A stretch of DNA of 64,000 nt from Gammaproteobacteria bacterium (GCA_029881255.1 JAOUMY010000006.1:168013-232012), one strand, 5' to 3'. Counted from the stretch's first letter, positions 1 through 9,861 are shown. A program made the numbers and translations. Notes: generated by a model not told the origin, from the sequence alone.

Positions 1-61
1 AGAATTAAGATCATAACAAGGGAAACCTGTCCGCACATCTGAATTAACCAAGGGGGAAACA

Positions 62-421
62 ATGGTTCGTAAGTTCATCGCCAGTCTGGCAATCGCAACA
101 CTCGCTACTCTGGCAATTGCCGCGCAGGCTAGTGCCAACACCATCAATCTCAATTCTGCCGAGTGGCTGGGACATTTGAAACTGGAAGGCAAGCAACTCA
201 AAGAAATCAAATCCGCAGTAGAAAAAGCACTGGACTCGCCAATCGACCAGGAGCAACAGTGTGGTGACGTTCGTTTGGATTGCGTGGTTCGCGCAGCACG
301 CGAATGGGAATTTGAAGGAGACAAGTTCCGTGAAATCGTCATCCACATTCACACTATAGGTCATGCCTCACGTGCTGTTCAGCAGGTGAAAGGCAAGTGG
401 CCTGCTGTAGCGACCAAATAA
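62..421 (+). CDS. small exported protein of unknown function
   Basis: 119 residues. I do not recognise the family. The first 25 residues form a clear type I signal peptide (Lys/Arg start, Ala/Leu-rich core, cleavage probably after AQASA), so the mature protein of about 94 residues should be periplasmic or secreted. The mature part is polar, with two Cys (in QQCGDVRLDC) that could form a disulphide. A good Shine-Dalgarno sequence (aaggggga) sits 5 bases before the ATG. It stands alone; a structured non-coding stretch follows within 15 bases of the stop. The reading frame and signal peptide are directly visible; no function can be assigned. Confidence 0.8.
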   Translation: MVRKFIASLAIATLATLAIAAQASANTINLNSAEWLGHLKLEGKQLKEIKSAVEKALDSPIDQEQQCGDVRLDCVVRAAREWEFEGDKFREIVIHIHTIGHASRAVQQVKGKWPAVATK

Positions 422-432
422 GGTAAGGTCAA

Positions 433-561
433 AACCCTGGCAAATAGCCTTTGCTTTAGTCACATATAGACGGTTGAGCCGCTAGTCGAGGTTGTATTTC
501 GACTCTGGGAGGGGGGTTGTGCTCCCGTCTAGACCAGTAAAGCCGACTATTTGTCAGGGTT
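433..561 (+). ncRNA. candidate structured RNA (or small palindromic element) upstream of DAHP synthase
   Basis: A 15-bp stem closes this 129-base stretch: 433-447 pairs with 547-561 with only one G-U pair. Nested inside are 453-458 with 538-543, 467-471 with 527-531, and three hairpins: 471-473/479-481, 484-489/499-504 and 507-511/522-526. The layout is a long closing helix leading to a multi-branch junction, and the intervals hold no reading frame. It could be a free small RNA, a 5' leader element of the downstream gene, or a miniature element with terminal inverted repeats. I could not match it to a named riboswitch or to 6S, SRP or tmRNA. The strand is assumed from the neighbours. Confidence 0.45.
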
Positions 562-676
562 ATACCTCATAAGCTAGCCATCTTTTTTTGAAATCCAGTA
601 AAAGCCTTCAATTCCCCGATAAACTCCAGCACCGGGAAATTCGCCTGTTTCCTCTCCACTTCGCCATAAAAACGTT

Positions 677-682
677 TATAAT
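677..682 (+). promoter_or_regulatory. putative -10 box for DAHP synthase
   Basis: A perfect TATAAT lies 35 bases before the start codon. No good -35 box is visible at 16-18 bases upstream. If used, transcription would start downstream of the structured element at 433-561, leaving that element outside the mRNA. Confidence 0.45.
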
Positions 683-717
683 ACCTGCCCTTTTCAAGCG
701 ATAAATATAAAGCCGGG

Positions 718-1794
718 ATGTCTGAACAAGCACTCACCAATATCAACGTTGTCTCTCAACAACTGTTGCCAACGCCGAAAGAGGTTAAGGATGCTCTGCC
801 CCTATCGGCCGCGGCAGAAAACACTGTTTTGGCGGGACGCGAAGTTTTGCGCGACATTTTGGATCACAAAGACCATCGTATTTTTGTTGTTGTTGGTCCC
901 TGCTCTATCCATGACACCGACGCAGCTATGGACTATGCCCGCCGTTTGAAGAAACTCGCCGACGAATTAAAAGACACTATATATATAGTGATGCGCGTCT
1001 ACTTCGAAAAACCGCGTACCACTGTTGGCTGGAAAGGTCTGATCAACGATCCTCAGATGGATGACTCATTCCATATCGAGCAAGGCCTGCACACCGCTAG
1101 AAAACTCTTACTCGATATTGCCGAATTAGGCCTACCTACCGCGACTGAGGCTCTGGATCCTATTTCGCCTCAGTATTTGTCGGACCTGATTACCTGGACG
1201 GCGATTGGCGCCCGAACTACGGAATCTCAAACCCATCGCGAAATGGCCAGCGGCCTTTCCACTCCCGTAGGTTTTAAAAATGGCACCGATGGCAGTCTTA
1301 GCGTCGCCATTAATGCCCTGCATTCGGCATCACGTGGTCACCATTTTCTAGGTATTAACCAGGAAGGTCAGTGCGCCGTATTTCACACCCGTGGCAATCA
1401 ATACGGTCATGTGGTCTTGCGTGGCGGTGGCGGAACGCACAACTACGATTCCGTCAGCATCAAACAATGTGAAAAAGAGCTCGAAGCGGCCAATCTGTTA
1501 CCGCTCAACATCACCATAGATTGCAGCCATGGTAATTCCAACAAAGATCCGGCGAATCAGCCATTGGTCGCAGATGATTGTGTCAACCAGATAGTCGAAG
1601 GCAATAAGTCTATTGTCGCGCTAATGCTGGAAAGCAATATCCATTGGGGAAATCAAAACATCCCTGAAAATCTCGCCGATCTGAAGTACGGTGTATCAGT
1701 CACCGATGCCTGTATCGACTGGGAGACAACGGAAAAGTGTTTACGTAGCGCGGCGGATAAATTGCGCGACGTCCTGCCCAATCGTATTAAATAG
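718..1794 (+). CDS. 3-deoxy-7-phosphoheptulonate (DAHP) synthase, class I alpha (AroF/G/H type)
   Basis: Condenses phosphoenolpyruvate and erythrose 4-phosphate to DAHP, the first step of the shikimate pathway to aromatic amino acids; cytosolic and metal-dependent. 358 residues, the usual length for the AroFGH family (about 350). Family motifs are visible: GPCSIHD at 60-66, RVYFEKPRTTVGWKGLINDP around 93-112, GARTTESQTHRE around 164-174, PVGFKNGTDG around 183-192 and the metal-site region CSHGNSNKDP near 265. The N-terminal extension before the barrel is where these isozymes bind feedback inhibitors, but I cannot tell which amino acid inhibits this one, so no isozyme symbol is given. The ATG has only a weak upstream GCCGGG. 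The gene converges on ggt with a 10-base gap. Confidence 0.96.
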   Translation: MSEQALTNINVVSQQLLPTPKEVKDALPLSAAAENTVLAGREVLRDILDHKDHRIFVVVGPCSIHDTDAAMDYARRLKKLADELKDTIYIVMRVYFEKPRTTVGWKGLINDPQMDDSFHIEQGLHTARKLLLDIAELGLPTATEALDPISPQYLSDLITWTAIGARTTESQTHREMASGLSTPVGFKNGTDGSLSVAINALHSASRGHHFLGINQEGQCAVFHTRGNQYGHVVLRGGGGTHNYDSVSIKQCEKELEAANLLPLNITIDCSHGNSNKDPANQPLVADDCVNQIVEGNKSIVALMLESNIHWGNQNIPENLADLKYGVSVTDACIDWETTEKCLRSAADKLRDVLPNRIK

Positions 1795-1804
1795 ACGACA
1801 CTAA

Positions 1805-3343
1805 TTACAACAACGAGGTGCATCCTCCTCGACGAGGATCACCCGCAGCCGACAAACCGGTCCGATCAAACCTGACCGCGTGCACACCACCAAAAAACAA
1901 ATTATGTTCTGGCCACAAAACGTGTTGTGGAAAATCATCTACCAGCGCATTCACCACATCTTCACGCAATCCACCCTCGATATTCAGTACATCCTGTTCA
2001 AGGTGAATACGTGGCAGCTGAACCGCTTCCTCCAGGTGCATGCCGAAATCCACGAGATTGATTAACGTCTGCAAGACCGCTGTGCGCAGCCGGTTCGAGC
2101 CGCCTGAACCCAGGGCGGTTACGCCGCCATCTCTATCCAACAATAAAGATGGCGCCATCATCGACGTCATACGCTGATCGGTCTGCCAGTGATGAAAACC
2201 TTGTGGATTGAGATCCTCTTCACCCAACATATTGTTTAGCATGATTTGCATACCAGGCAACATATGGCCGCAGCCCTCGCCATTGCTTAGCGTCATGGCG
2301 GCAGCATTACCCTTGGCATCTACTATGCTGATGTGTGTTGTGCCGCGAAGGGCCTGAGCGCGCCCTTTGAGCGTTTTAACAAATGTCTTGAGTTGCTCCG
2401 GATCAAGTAATGATGCAAGGCCGTTTGGATTCTGACTCGCCATAACTCTCGCTCGTGAGGTAGCATCCATAACATTGGCCAACATGCGCAGATATGCATA
2501 GGAACCATGTCGATATTGACCGATCTGAACTTCATGCAATAACTGCAACGCAAAGTGTATCAAGGTGCCACCAGACGAGGGCAAGGGATTGGTCAGCAAT
2601 CGATGATTACCATAGGCGCTTTGCAGGGCGCGACGTTTCTCCACCGTGTACTGCTTCAAGTCTTCGGAATCAAGACAACCACCTTCACGGGTAACATGAC
2701 AGATTGCCGCGGCGATTTCTCCGCGATAAAAAAGCGCATCCCCTTCGTGGGCCAACGCATCGAGCACATCGGCAAACCCTGTCATTCGATAGCTGTCACC
2801 TTCGCCTTTCATTCGCGCCGCCTCATCCTGACGTGTAAAAATCTCACGCGTCTCCGATGAAACCTGATAAATCGGTTTCACTATGTCGAGGATATAGGCT
2901 TGAAAGGCATTCAGGTTTATCCCGTTTTTGGCAAGACGGATAGCGGGTTCCACCAATCGCGACATCGGCATACTTGCCAGATCGCGATGAATCTCAAACA
3001 TGCCACGCACGGTTCCTGGCGTGGCAATCGAGGCTCGTCCGATATGAAATTCCTGCGTTGCCGTTCCAAAGTCGGCCTGTATAGGATAAAAATCCAGTTC
3101 GTCCAGCTTGGGTTTTTGACGAGGTGTTTGCACAAAAAAATCATACACGCCATGACGGCCTTTGCTATCGCGAAATATCAGATAACCACCACCACCCAGT
3201 GAACACAGCACGGGTTCGACTACGCAGGCGGCAAATTGCGCGGCTATAACTGCATCGAAAGCGTTTCCTCCGTCGCGTAGAATTTCTTCTGCCGCACGCA
3301 CTGTTTCAATATGGCCAGCGCCTATGGCACCGTGATGTTTCAT
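1805..3343 (-). CDS. ggt: gamma-glutamyltransferase family protein, no signal peptide
   Basis: N-terminal nucleophile hydrolase that cleaves or transfers the gamma-glutamyl group of glutathione and related amides. 512 residues. The self-processing site is the conserved GTTHISIVDAKGNA at about 334, where Thr335 should become the N-terminal nucleophile of the small subunit; SSGGT near 257 and GSGGSNR in the last quarter fit the substrate-binding loops. Most bacterial Ggt proteins are periplasmic with a signal peptide, but this one starts directly at MKHHGAIGAGH, already inside the catalytic fold, so it is probably cytosolic and is shorter than the roughly 580-residue E. coli form. It lies 17 bases downstream of the Na/Pi transporter on the same strand, a likely operon. 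Confidence 0.9.
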   Translation of the reverse strand: MKHHGAIGAGHIETVRAAEEILRDGGNAFDAVIAAQFAACVVEPVLCSLGGGGYLIFRDSKGRHGVYDFFVQTPRQKPKLDELDFYPIQADFGTATQEFHIGRASIATPGTVRGMFEIHRDLASMPMSRLVEPAIRLAKNGINLNAFQAYILDIVKPIYQVSSETREIFTRQDEAARMKGEGDSYRMTGFADVLDALAHEGDALFYRGEIAAAICHVTREGGCLDSEDLKQYTVEKRRALQSAYGNHRLLTNPLPSSGGTLIHFALQLLHEVQIGQYRHGSYAYLRMLANVMDATSRARVMASQNPNGLASLLDPEQLKTFVKTLKGRAQALRGTTHISIVDAKGNAAAMTLSNGEGCGHMLPGMQIMLNNMLGEEDLNPQGFHHWQTDQRMTSMMAPSLLLDRDGGVTALGSGGSNRLRTAVLQTLINLVDFGMHLEEAVQLPRIHLEQDVLNIEGGLREDVVNALVDDFPQHVLWPEHNLFFGGVHAVRFDRTGLSAAGDPRRGGCTSLL

Positions 3344-3360
3344 GTATTTCTCAATCTCAT

Positions 3361-5016
3361 TTACAACGCCTGATTTACCGGAACAACATCGACTTTATAC
3401 TCCAAAGCCTGCTTCTGATCTGAAAGCATCATTATCGCCTTTGCCAATTGTTGCATCATCGCCCTCACATGGCTAAGCAATTCCAGAATATCAACCATAT
3501 CCTGCACTTCTACCTGTTGTGATGTACCCGCCGACAACACCTGTTGCTTCAAAGCCTGATAACGCTCTTCCGCCTCAACGATACGCGCGGGAAAGCTTGC
3601 CATATTGTCTTCTGCATCCGGTGACTGCATGGACTTCAATATATTGCGACACAAAAACAGATAGGATTCGGCATCTTCTTTTAAAGCCGTATGGAGTAGT
3701 TTAACCTGCCAGCTATGATGCTCACGCAAAAAGGTGGCGTGTACAGTCGCTGTGTGGAAATACTGACTCACACGCATAAGCCCGGGTAGTTGATTTGCCG
3801 TTTCCTTGCTCAGGTTTCTGGAATAAAGCTGTACAGTAAAATCACGCACCCGGGTCAAAATATTTTCCGTAGTATCTTCCAGCTCGTGCACTGCCTTACG
3901 AGACGGCACGGGTACCAACAATACCTGTTGGCCAAGATGTAATACAAAATTCTGGACGCGAGACAATTCCTGCCATACCGCATTCACTGCCAGGGTTGGC
4001 GTCCCCAATGTCGTTGCATCCAGATGTAAGGCCTCTATTTCGTGCTCGGCCACACTGGTAAAGCGATGCTTTAAAAAAGTCGTCAGGCGTGCACTTAGAG
4101 GCCACATCAATACGACTCCGAGTATATTGAATACGGTATGAAACAAAGCAAGCGAAACAACGGCTGTCTGTTCCAAACCTATCAAGCTGCCAACTGCCGC
4201 AACCAGCCACAACACCAAAGGCAATAACACCAATGCAACGACACCGGTAAACACATTAAAAATAATATGCGCCAGGGCGACACGCTTGGCATTGGGTGTC
4301 GCGCCAATAACCGCTAACGCTGCCGTCGAAGTAGTGCCAACATTTGCACCGATAACCATAGCAGCGGCGGCATCAAAGCCCAGCGCACCGGAAGAAACCG
4401 CGGTGAGAATCATTGCCACTGCGGCAGAAGACGACTGGGTCAGGACAGTAATTACGAATCCCATCGCCATGTAGAGAAACAGGCCAGAAGTATTGTCCGG
4501 AAAGACCGTCGCCAGTTCGATGGATTGCGACAGACCGGCGAAGGCATTCTTCAGTACTTCAATGCCTATAAAAAACAGACCAAAACCGGTTAAGACCTCG
4601 CCAATCGCCTTGATGCGAGAGGACTCCATAAACAACTGCGCAAGCATACCGATACCCACCAGGGGCAAGGCCCAGAGGGCTAATTTAAAGTTCAGCCCTA
4701 TCATGCTGACCAGCCAGCCGGTCATGGTCGTACCGATATTGGCCCCAAATACCACGCCCATCGCCTGATAAAGCGTCAATATGCCTGCGTTCACAAAACC
4801 GATGATGGCGACGGTGACTGCGCTGGAAGACTGAACGATACTGGTAATCAATGCACCGGAAAGTATGCCGCGCATCGGTGTGCGAGTAGCCTTGGCCAGG
4901 AAATTCCGCAAGGAGTTACCCGCGGCGATAGACAGGCCATCGGTGATCAGCTTGATCGCCAGCAGAAACAAACCTATGCCACCAAGCACTTGTCCAAGAA
5001 GAAACAACACGTTCAC
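3361..5016 (-). CDS. Na+/phosphate cotransporter family protein (NptA/YjbB type) with PhoU-like tail
   Basis: Inner-membrane symporter of the PNaS family. 551 residues. The N-terminal 310 residues contain two inverted repeats of hydrophobic helices, each with the hallmark QSSSA motif (IVQSSSAVTVAIIG near 61 and LTQSSSAAVAMILT near 192), followed by a soluble alpha-helical region typical of PhoU domains (about 340-540). The family moves phosphate with sodium; direction and physiological role differ between members. The start is a GTG with no clear Shine-Dalgarno sequence, and a second GTG lies two codons in. It is probably co-transcribed with the gamma-glutamyltransferase gene 17 bases downstream. 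Confidence 0.93.
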   Translation of the reverse strand: MNVLFLLGQVLGGIGLFLLAIKLITDGLSIAAGNSLRNFLAKATRTPMRGILSGALITSIVQSSSAVTVAIIGFVNAGILTLYQAMGVVFGANIGTTMTGWLVSMIGLNFKLALWALPLVGIGMLAQLFMESSRIKAIGEVLTGFGLFFIGIEVLKNAFAGLSQSIELATVFPDNTSGLFLYMAMGFVITVLTQSSSAAVAMILTAVSSGALGFDAAAAMVIGANVGTTSTAALAVIGATPNAKRVALAHIIFNVFTGVVALVLLPLVLWLVAAVGSLIGLEQTAVVSLALFHTVFNILGVVLMWPLSARLTTFLKHRFTSVAEHEIEALHLDATTLGTPTLAVNAVWQELSRVQNFVLHLGQQVLLVPVPSRKAVHELEDTTENILTRVRDFTVQLYSRNLSKETANQLPGLMRVSQYFHTATVHATFLREHHSWQVKLLHTALKEDAESYLFLCRNILKSMQSPDAEDNMASFPARIVEAEERYQALKQQVLSAGTSQQVEVQDMVDILELLSHVRAMMQQLAKAIMMLSDQKQALEYKVDVVPVNQAL

Positions 5017-5114
5017 GGGTCCGGTTATGGGTTACCCACACATTATGCCTCAAGCAAACAGACGATAGAATGAACATCAGTCCCCGGAAGATATACCCCG
5101 GCCCGGCTTTCCAC

Positions 5115-5120
5115 TATAAT
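5115..5120 (+). promoter_or_regulatory. putative -10 box for rlmL
   Basis: A perfect TATAAT lies 29 bases before the rlmL start codon in the gap that separates it from the divergent Na/Pi gene. The matching -35 region is poor. Confidence 0.4.
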
Positions 5121-5149
5121 GCCCCGACAATTTCCATCGTTGCCTCCCC

Positions 5150-7324
5150 ATGTCTGAACAATTTGAATTTTTTGCCACCTCTTCCCGAGATCTTGAAACA
5201 CTGGTCGCCGATGAACTAAACACCTTGGGCATCTCCGACTGTAAGACATCTCCAGGCAGCGTGCGATTTAAAGCAACGCTGGAACAAGCCTATCGTGCCT
5301 GTTTATGGTCACGCCTGGCCAACCGTATTTTGATGCCACTGGCAAACTTTGCAGCGGACAACGAAAAAGCCTTATACGATGGCGTGAATGCTATCGATTG
5401 GTTATCTCATTTCGACCACACCTGCACGCTCGCCATCGACGCCAATGTCAGTCGATCCAAATTCAACAACAGCCACTTTGTGGCACTTCAGGTCAAAGAC
5501 GCTATCGTTGACCAGATGCGCGATCGCTGTGGGGAACGCCCGAATATCGATATCAAAGAAGCCGATATTCGCGTGAATGTTTATATTCATCGCGATCAAG
5601 TGCAAATTGCGCTGGATCTGTCCGGCGGAAGCCTGCATCAACGTGGCTATCGCATACACGGCGGTAGCGCACCATTAAAGGAAAATCTCGCCGCCGCCAT
5701 TCTGGTTCGCGCGGGCTGGCCTGCTATCGCCAAAAGTGGTGGTGCCTTTTGTGACTTCATGTGCGGCTCTGGAACGCTGTTAATCGAAGCTGCCTTGATG
5801 GCAGGTGATGTTGCGCCCGGCTTACAAAAAAAGCGTTTTGGTTTTCAGTTTTGGAAGCGTTTTGATACCTCTGTCTGGGAGAAACTCTTACACGAGGCCG
5901 AAGAACGCCGAGATGTCGGGCTACAACAAATTCCCAGAATTATTGGCTTTGACCAATCCTATAAAGCCTATCTCGCCGCACAGGACAATATCGAGAATGC
6001 GGGTCTGGGTGCGTACATACACCTGGAAAAACAGGAACTGGAACAGATCAATGTAAACAAAAAAATAAAAGAAGGACTGGTGTGCATCAATCCTCCCTAC
6101 GGTGTGCGTATTGGTGAACTGGAAAACCTGGGCAGCCTATATCGCGCTATCGGACGGCAATTGCGCTCGCAGTTTGTGAACTGGAAGGCCGGTATTTTCA
6201 CTGCGAATCCCGATCTCGGAAAAATGCTGGATATCCACGCCAATAAACAATACAGCTTTTACAACGGCCCGCTTAAATGCAAGCTGCTGTTAATGGATAT
6301 CAATCCAACAAACTTTATTACTCCGCGTCGACTTCCCAAACTTCTGGACGCCTCGCAGTTTAGCGAAAATGCGCAAATGCTACGCAATCGCCTGGTTAAG
6401 AATCAAAAACACCTGGCAAAATGGTTGCGCCAGCACAATATCAGTTGCTATCGCCTTTATGATGCCGACATTCCCGAATACGCAATGGCAATTGACATTT
6501 ACGAAAGCGACAAGCTGCGTATCCATGTTCAGGAATACGAAGCGCCGAAAACGATAGACGAACAGGCGGCGCGACAACGGGTAAGAGAAGCGCTTAGCGT
6601 TGTACGTGAAGAGTTTGGCATCAGCGAAGACGAATTGTTTTTTAAGCGACGTCGTCAGCAAAAAGGCACGCAGCAATACGAGAAACAATCGCAAGACAGT
6701 CCTTTTTACACGGTAAGCGAAAACAATCACCGTTTCCTGGTCAATCTCGAAGATTTTCTCGATACCGGGCTTTTTCTCGATCACCGACTGGCGAGGTCGT
6801 GGGTAGAGGAAAACAGTGCTAACGCAGACTTTCTCAATCTATTCGCCTATACCGGTAGCGCGACAGTTTATGCTGCAGCCGGTGGCGCACGCTCGACGAC
6901 AACTGTCGATATGTCGAGAACCTATCTGGACTGGGCAATACGCAATTTTCAACTCAATGGCTTCGAGCTTAGTGACTCGCACCAGTTTATCCAGGCGGAT
7001 TGCATCGACTGGTTGAAAAAACAGGCGCCCTATCCGGTCTATGATTTAATATTCCTTGATCCGCCCAGCTTTTCCAATTCCAAGCGCATGAAAGACGTTC
7101 TGGACATTCAACGCGATCACGTTGAACTGATAAAAAATTGCATGCGCCTGCTGCGTCCGAAAGGCCTACTTATATTTTCCAACAATCTACGCAATTTCAA
7201 ACTCGATAGCGATGCCTTATCGGCGTACTCAACCAAGAACATGACGCGACCAAGTATTCCAAAAGATTTTGAGCGTGATCAGAAAATCCATCATTGCTGG
7301 TTTATAACTCACGCCTCTGGTTGA
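5150..7324 (+). CDS. rlmL: bifunctional 23S rRNA methyltransferase RlmKL (m2G2445 / m7G2069)
   Basis: Modifies two guanines of 23S rRNA using S-adenosylmethionine. 724 residues, close to the E. coli fusion protein (702). The N-terminal half (RlmL) has a THUMP region (about 45-155) and a Rossmann methyltransferase with DFMCGSGTLLIEAA at 202 and the N6/N2-type catalytic motif NPPYG at 314. The C-terminal half (RlmK) has a second methyltransferase with LNLFAYTGSATVYAA at 562 and the catalytic-loop motif DPPSFSNSK at 637. The fusion is characteristic of Gammaproteobacteria and is one of the best taxonomic clues here. Its last 23 bases overlap the convergent CPBP protease gene. Confidence 0.97.
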   Translation: MSEQFEFFATSSRDLETLVADELNTLGISDCKTSPGSVRFKATLEQAYRACLWSRLANRILMPLANFAADNEKALYDGVNAIDWLSHFDHTCTLAIDANVSRSKFNNSHFVALQVKDAIVDQMRDRCGERPNIDIKEADIRVNVYIHRDQVQIALDLSGGSLHQRGYRIHGGSAPLKENLAAAILVRAGWPAIAKSGGAFCDFMCGSGTLLIEAALMAGDVAPGLQKKRFGFQFWKRFDTSVWEKLLHEAEERRDVGLQQIPRIIGFDQSYKAYLAAQDNIENAGLGAYIHLEKQELEQINVNKKIKEGLVCINPPYGVRIGELENLGSLYRAIGRQLRSQFVNWKAGIFTANPDLGKMLDIHANKQYSFYNGPLKCKLLLMDINPTNFITPRRLPKLLDASQFSENAQMLRNRLVKNQKHLAKWLRQHNISCYRLYDADIPEYAMAIDIYESDKLRIHVQEYEAPKTIDEQAARQRVREALSVVREEFGISEDELFFKRRRQQKGTQQYEKQSQDSPFYTVSENNHRFLVNLEDFLDTGLFLDHRLARSWVEENSANADFLNLFAYTGSATVYAAAGGARSTTTVDMSRTYLDWAIRNFQLNGFELSDSHQFIQADCIDWLKKQAPYPVYDLIFLDPPSFSNSKRMKDVLDIQRDHVELIKNCMRLLRPKGLLIFSNNLRNFKLDSDALSAYSTKNMTRPSIPKDFERDQKIHHCWFITHASG

Positions 7325-8027
7325 CGCTTGTTGTTTGCCGCACGTGCAAAATCATTTTACCACTATAAAAGTCAACAACCGCATGAAGTAACATCGGTAT
7401 CAGCAAGGAGTCGGTGAGCAAAAATACATACGCCAGAACCGCGCCGGCAGCCGCTGTTCGCAGCACACCCTGGACACCTTGATAGACATGATTCAAGCCG
7501 AATAAAACCGATGTGATAAGCAATGCAATCCACGGATCGCTCATGCTGGTGAAATACCACATCATGTAACCACGATAGATAAGCTCCTCACAGATACCTG
7601 CCGTGAGTGACACCCACACAAACCATTGCATTTCGCGATCATTGGTCGGCCCCACCTCGGCGCCAGGCATGTCGGAAATCCAGCGTCGCAACCTGATATT
7701 CCATGCTCCACCCGCTCGCGCATTCTGTAAAATAAACACCGAGAAACTCACGTAAGCGATAACCAGGGCAAAACCAAACCATGTGCCCGCTGTGTCCGAC
7801 ACGGGCGAGAGTCCCATAGCAGTCAAATCACGTTCGTTATAGCTATACAGTCCCAATAGGAACGAGACCACAATCCACTGTTGAATACTGGCAGATTTGT
7901 ACAACTGTTCACGTATGCCCGGTGAGTTCTTCTGAAGTTCGGCCTTGATCATCGGATAAGATTTATACGTCATCATCGGCACGCCAATAGCGAAGAACAA
8001 TATAAACAAGTGATCAAGAATAGTCAT
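7302..8027 (-). CDS. CPBP family intramembrane glutamic endopeptidase (Rce1-like)
   Basis: Polytopic membrane protein of the CAAX-protease/bacteriocin-processing (Abi) family. I place the start at the ATG of MTILDHLF (8027) because the upstream in-frame residues, from 8069, look like untranslated sequence and the first membrane helix begins here; 241 residues. The two family motifs are present: EELIYRG with the paired catalytic glutamates at 147-148 and FGLNH at about 176-180. About six membrane helices are visible. The family cleaves peptide substrates inside the membrane; the substrate is unknown. The 3' end overlaps rlmL on the other strand by 23 bases. Confidence 0.88.
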   Translation of the reverse strand: MTILDHLFILFFAIGVPMMTYKSYPMIKAELQKNSPGIREQLYKSASIQQWIVVSFLLGLYSYNERDLTAMGLSPVSDTAGTWFGFALVIAYVSFSVFILQNARAGGAWNIRLRRWISDMPGAEVGPTNDREMQWFVWVSLTAGICEELIYRGYMMWYFTSMSDPWIALLITSVLFGLNHVYQGVQGVLRTAAAGAVLAYVFLLTDSLLIPMLLHAVVDFYSGKMILHVRQTTSVNQRREL

Positions 8028-8177
8028 AGATGCGTGATGATAGTAATTCAAAGAGACAATAACACACATCGGTGATGCTGGGTGCAGGAAGCCTGGTTAG
8101 CCAGGAAATTTTTTGTGGCTTTTACGTGGCCAGTGTTTGCCCCAGCGCTTGGAGCCACATGTCCGCCGGGATAAAGT

Positions 8178-8205
8178 GCCCCACCTCAGGAGGAAGAGGC
8201 GGGGC
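8178..8205. repeat. inverted repeat in the gap between the CPBP and SulP genes
   Basis: Ten bases at 8178-8187 pair with 8196-8205 with one mismatch around an 8-base loop. There is no T-run on either side, so it is not a classical terminator. It lies about 130 bases beyond the stop of the SulP gene and could protect its 3' end. Nothing else stands out in the 304 gene-free bases at 8028-8331. Confidence 0.4.
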
Positions 8206-8331
8206 GTTCCCACTAAGAGAGGAGGGAAAAATCTAATTTCTATTTAAGTCATCAGCTAATTAAGCGCTATTCACACGTCGTAACGTTTTTAACGCCGCTA
8301 TCGCCCGCTAGATGATTTACGTGGCTGATGC

Positions 8332-9861
8332 CTAGGCCAGTTTATTGGTGGCGACTTTGTAGCTGGGATCTTCCAGCACATTGACTTCTACCAAATCACC
8401 TGCGTTTTCCATCAGAACTTTGCATTCCTGACTCAAATGCCGCAGATGCAGCTTCTTACCTTCATTCACGTAGCGCAAGGCCAATGCATCAATTGCCTCC
8501 AGCGCGGAATGGTCATAAACGCGCGAATTCTGGAAATCGATTACCACATCATCCGGATCTCGTTGTGGATCGAAGAGCTCGCGAAAATTATGGATCGATC
8601 CAAAAAATAATGGTCCGCGCAATAAATAAATCTTCGATCCATTTGCGTCCATGTATGTTTGGACCTCGATGCGCTTGGCTTGTTCCCACGCAAATACCAG
8701 TGCTGAAACTATCACGCCGACAACGACGGCGATTGCAAGATCGGTTGCAACGGTTACACCTGAAACCAGTATCAATACAAATGCATCAGATCGCGGCACC
8801 TTGCCGAGTATTCGAAAACTGGACCACTCAAAAGTTCCCAGGACGACGATGAACATGACGCCGATAAGGGCGGCGATCGGTATCATTTCAATGAGACTGG
8901 AAGCAAATACAATAAAAATCAGCAGGAATATCGCCGCAGAAATTCCTGACAATCGGCCTCGGCCGCCGGAGTTAACATTAATCATGCTTTGACCAATCAT
9001 CGCGCAACCACCCATGCCACCAAAAAAACCGGTAACAACATTGGCGGTACCTTGACCAATACACTCCTTGTTACCGCGGCCGCGTGTTTCAGTAATCTCG
9101 TCAATTAACGTCATGGTCAATAACGATTCGATCAAACCAACCAGGGCGAGAATGACGGAATAAGGCAGTATGATCCACAGCGTTTCCAGACTCAGTGGCA
9201 CCATTGGAATGTGAAACTCTGGCAATCCACCAGCTATCGAAGCCATCTCGCCAACCGTGCGAGTATCAAGATTAAAAAATATCACTAATGCGCTAACGAC
9301 AATAATTGCTGCCAGGGAAGAAGGAATAGCTTTGGTTAAACGTGGCAGAAAATGAATTATCGACATGGTAAGAACGATCAAGCCTAGCAACATCCACAGT
9401 GCATCACCGGACATCCAGCTCACGCCGCCAGTTTCATCCTTGACTTGAAAGTGCTGCAATTGCGCGAGAAAAATCACGATTGCCAACCCGTTAACAAATC
9501 CGAGCATTACGGGATAAGGCACCAGACGAATAAACTTACCCAGCCTCAATACGCCCATACTGATTTGTATCAGTCCCATCAGCACTACGGCAGCAAACAA
9601 ATACTCCACGCCATGGCTTGCCACCAAATCCACCATCACAACCGCAAGTGCGCCGGTCGCGCCTGAGATCATTCCCGGTCGACCACCTATCGTTGCAGTA
9701 ATAAGCCCAACCATAAAAGCCGCATACAATCCCACCAGCGGATGCACACCGGCGACAAAGGCAAAGGCGACAGCTTCAGGAACCAGGGCAAGGGCAACCG
9801 TTAATCCGGAGAGTAAATCATTCTTTATAGAACGATTAACAGCACTATTGATATCAAACAT
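8332..9861 (-). CDS. SulP family anion transporter with C-terminal STAS domain
   Basis: Inner-membrane transporter of the SLC26/SulP family (sulfate, bicarbonate or other anions). With the start at the ATG of [11 protein letters not shown] (9861) it has 509 residues; a GTG start 15 codons upstream is possible but is less well placed. The membrane part carries the SulP signature regions ([24 protein letters not shown] near 25, [17 protein letters not shown] near 275) and 10-14 helices. A STAS domain occupies about 405-495, with [20 protein letters not shown]. The long form with STAS is often called a sulfate permease, but substrate cannot be read from sequence. The gene stands alone. Confidence 0.93.
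   Translation of the reverse strand: MFDINSAVNRSIKNDLLSGLTVALALVPEAVAFAFVAGVHPLVGLYAAFMVGLITATIGGRPGMISGATGALAVVMVDLVASHGVEYLFAAVVLMGLIQISMGVLRLGKFIRLVPYPVMLGFVNGLAIVIFLAQLQHFQVKDETGGVSWMSGDALWMLLGLIVLTMSIIHFLPRLTKAIPSSLAAIIVVSALVIFFNLDTRTVGEMASIAGGLPEFHIPMVPLSLETLWIILPYSVILALVGLIESLLTMTLIDEITETRGRGNKECIGQGTANVVTGFFGGMGGCAMIGQSMINVNSGGRGRLSGISAAIFLLIFIVFASSLIEMIPIAALIGVMFIVVLGTFEWSSFRILGKVPRSDAFVLILVSGVTVATDLAIAVVVGVIVSALVFAWEQAKRIEVQTYMDANGSKIYLLRGPLFFGSIHNFRELFDPQRDPDDVVIDFQNSRVYDHSALEAIDALALRYVNEGKKLHLRHLSQECKVLMENAGDLVEVNVLEDPSYKVATNKLA

Noticed and set aside
433-561. tRNA-like cloverleaf or integron attC site
   Set aside because: The inner part branches like a cloverleaf, but it has no T-loop sequence, no standard anticodon stem length and no acceptor end. 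The outer ends lack the RYYYAAC/GTTRRRY core sites of attC.
8178-8205. Intrinsic terminator of the SulP gene
   Set aside because: The hairpin is good but no T-run follows on the minus strand, so it is listed only as an inverted repeat.
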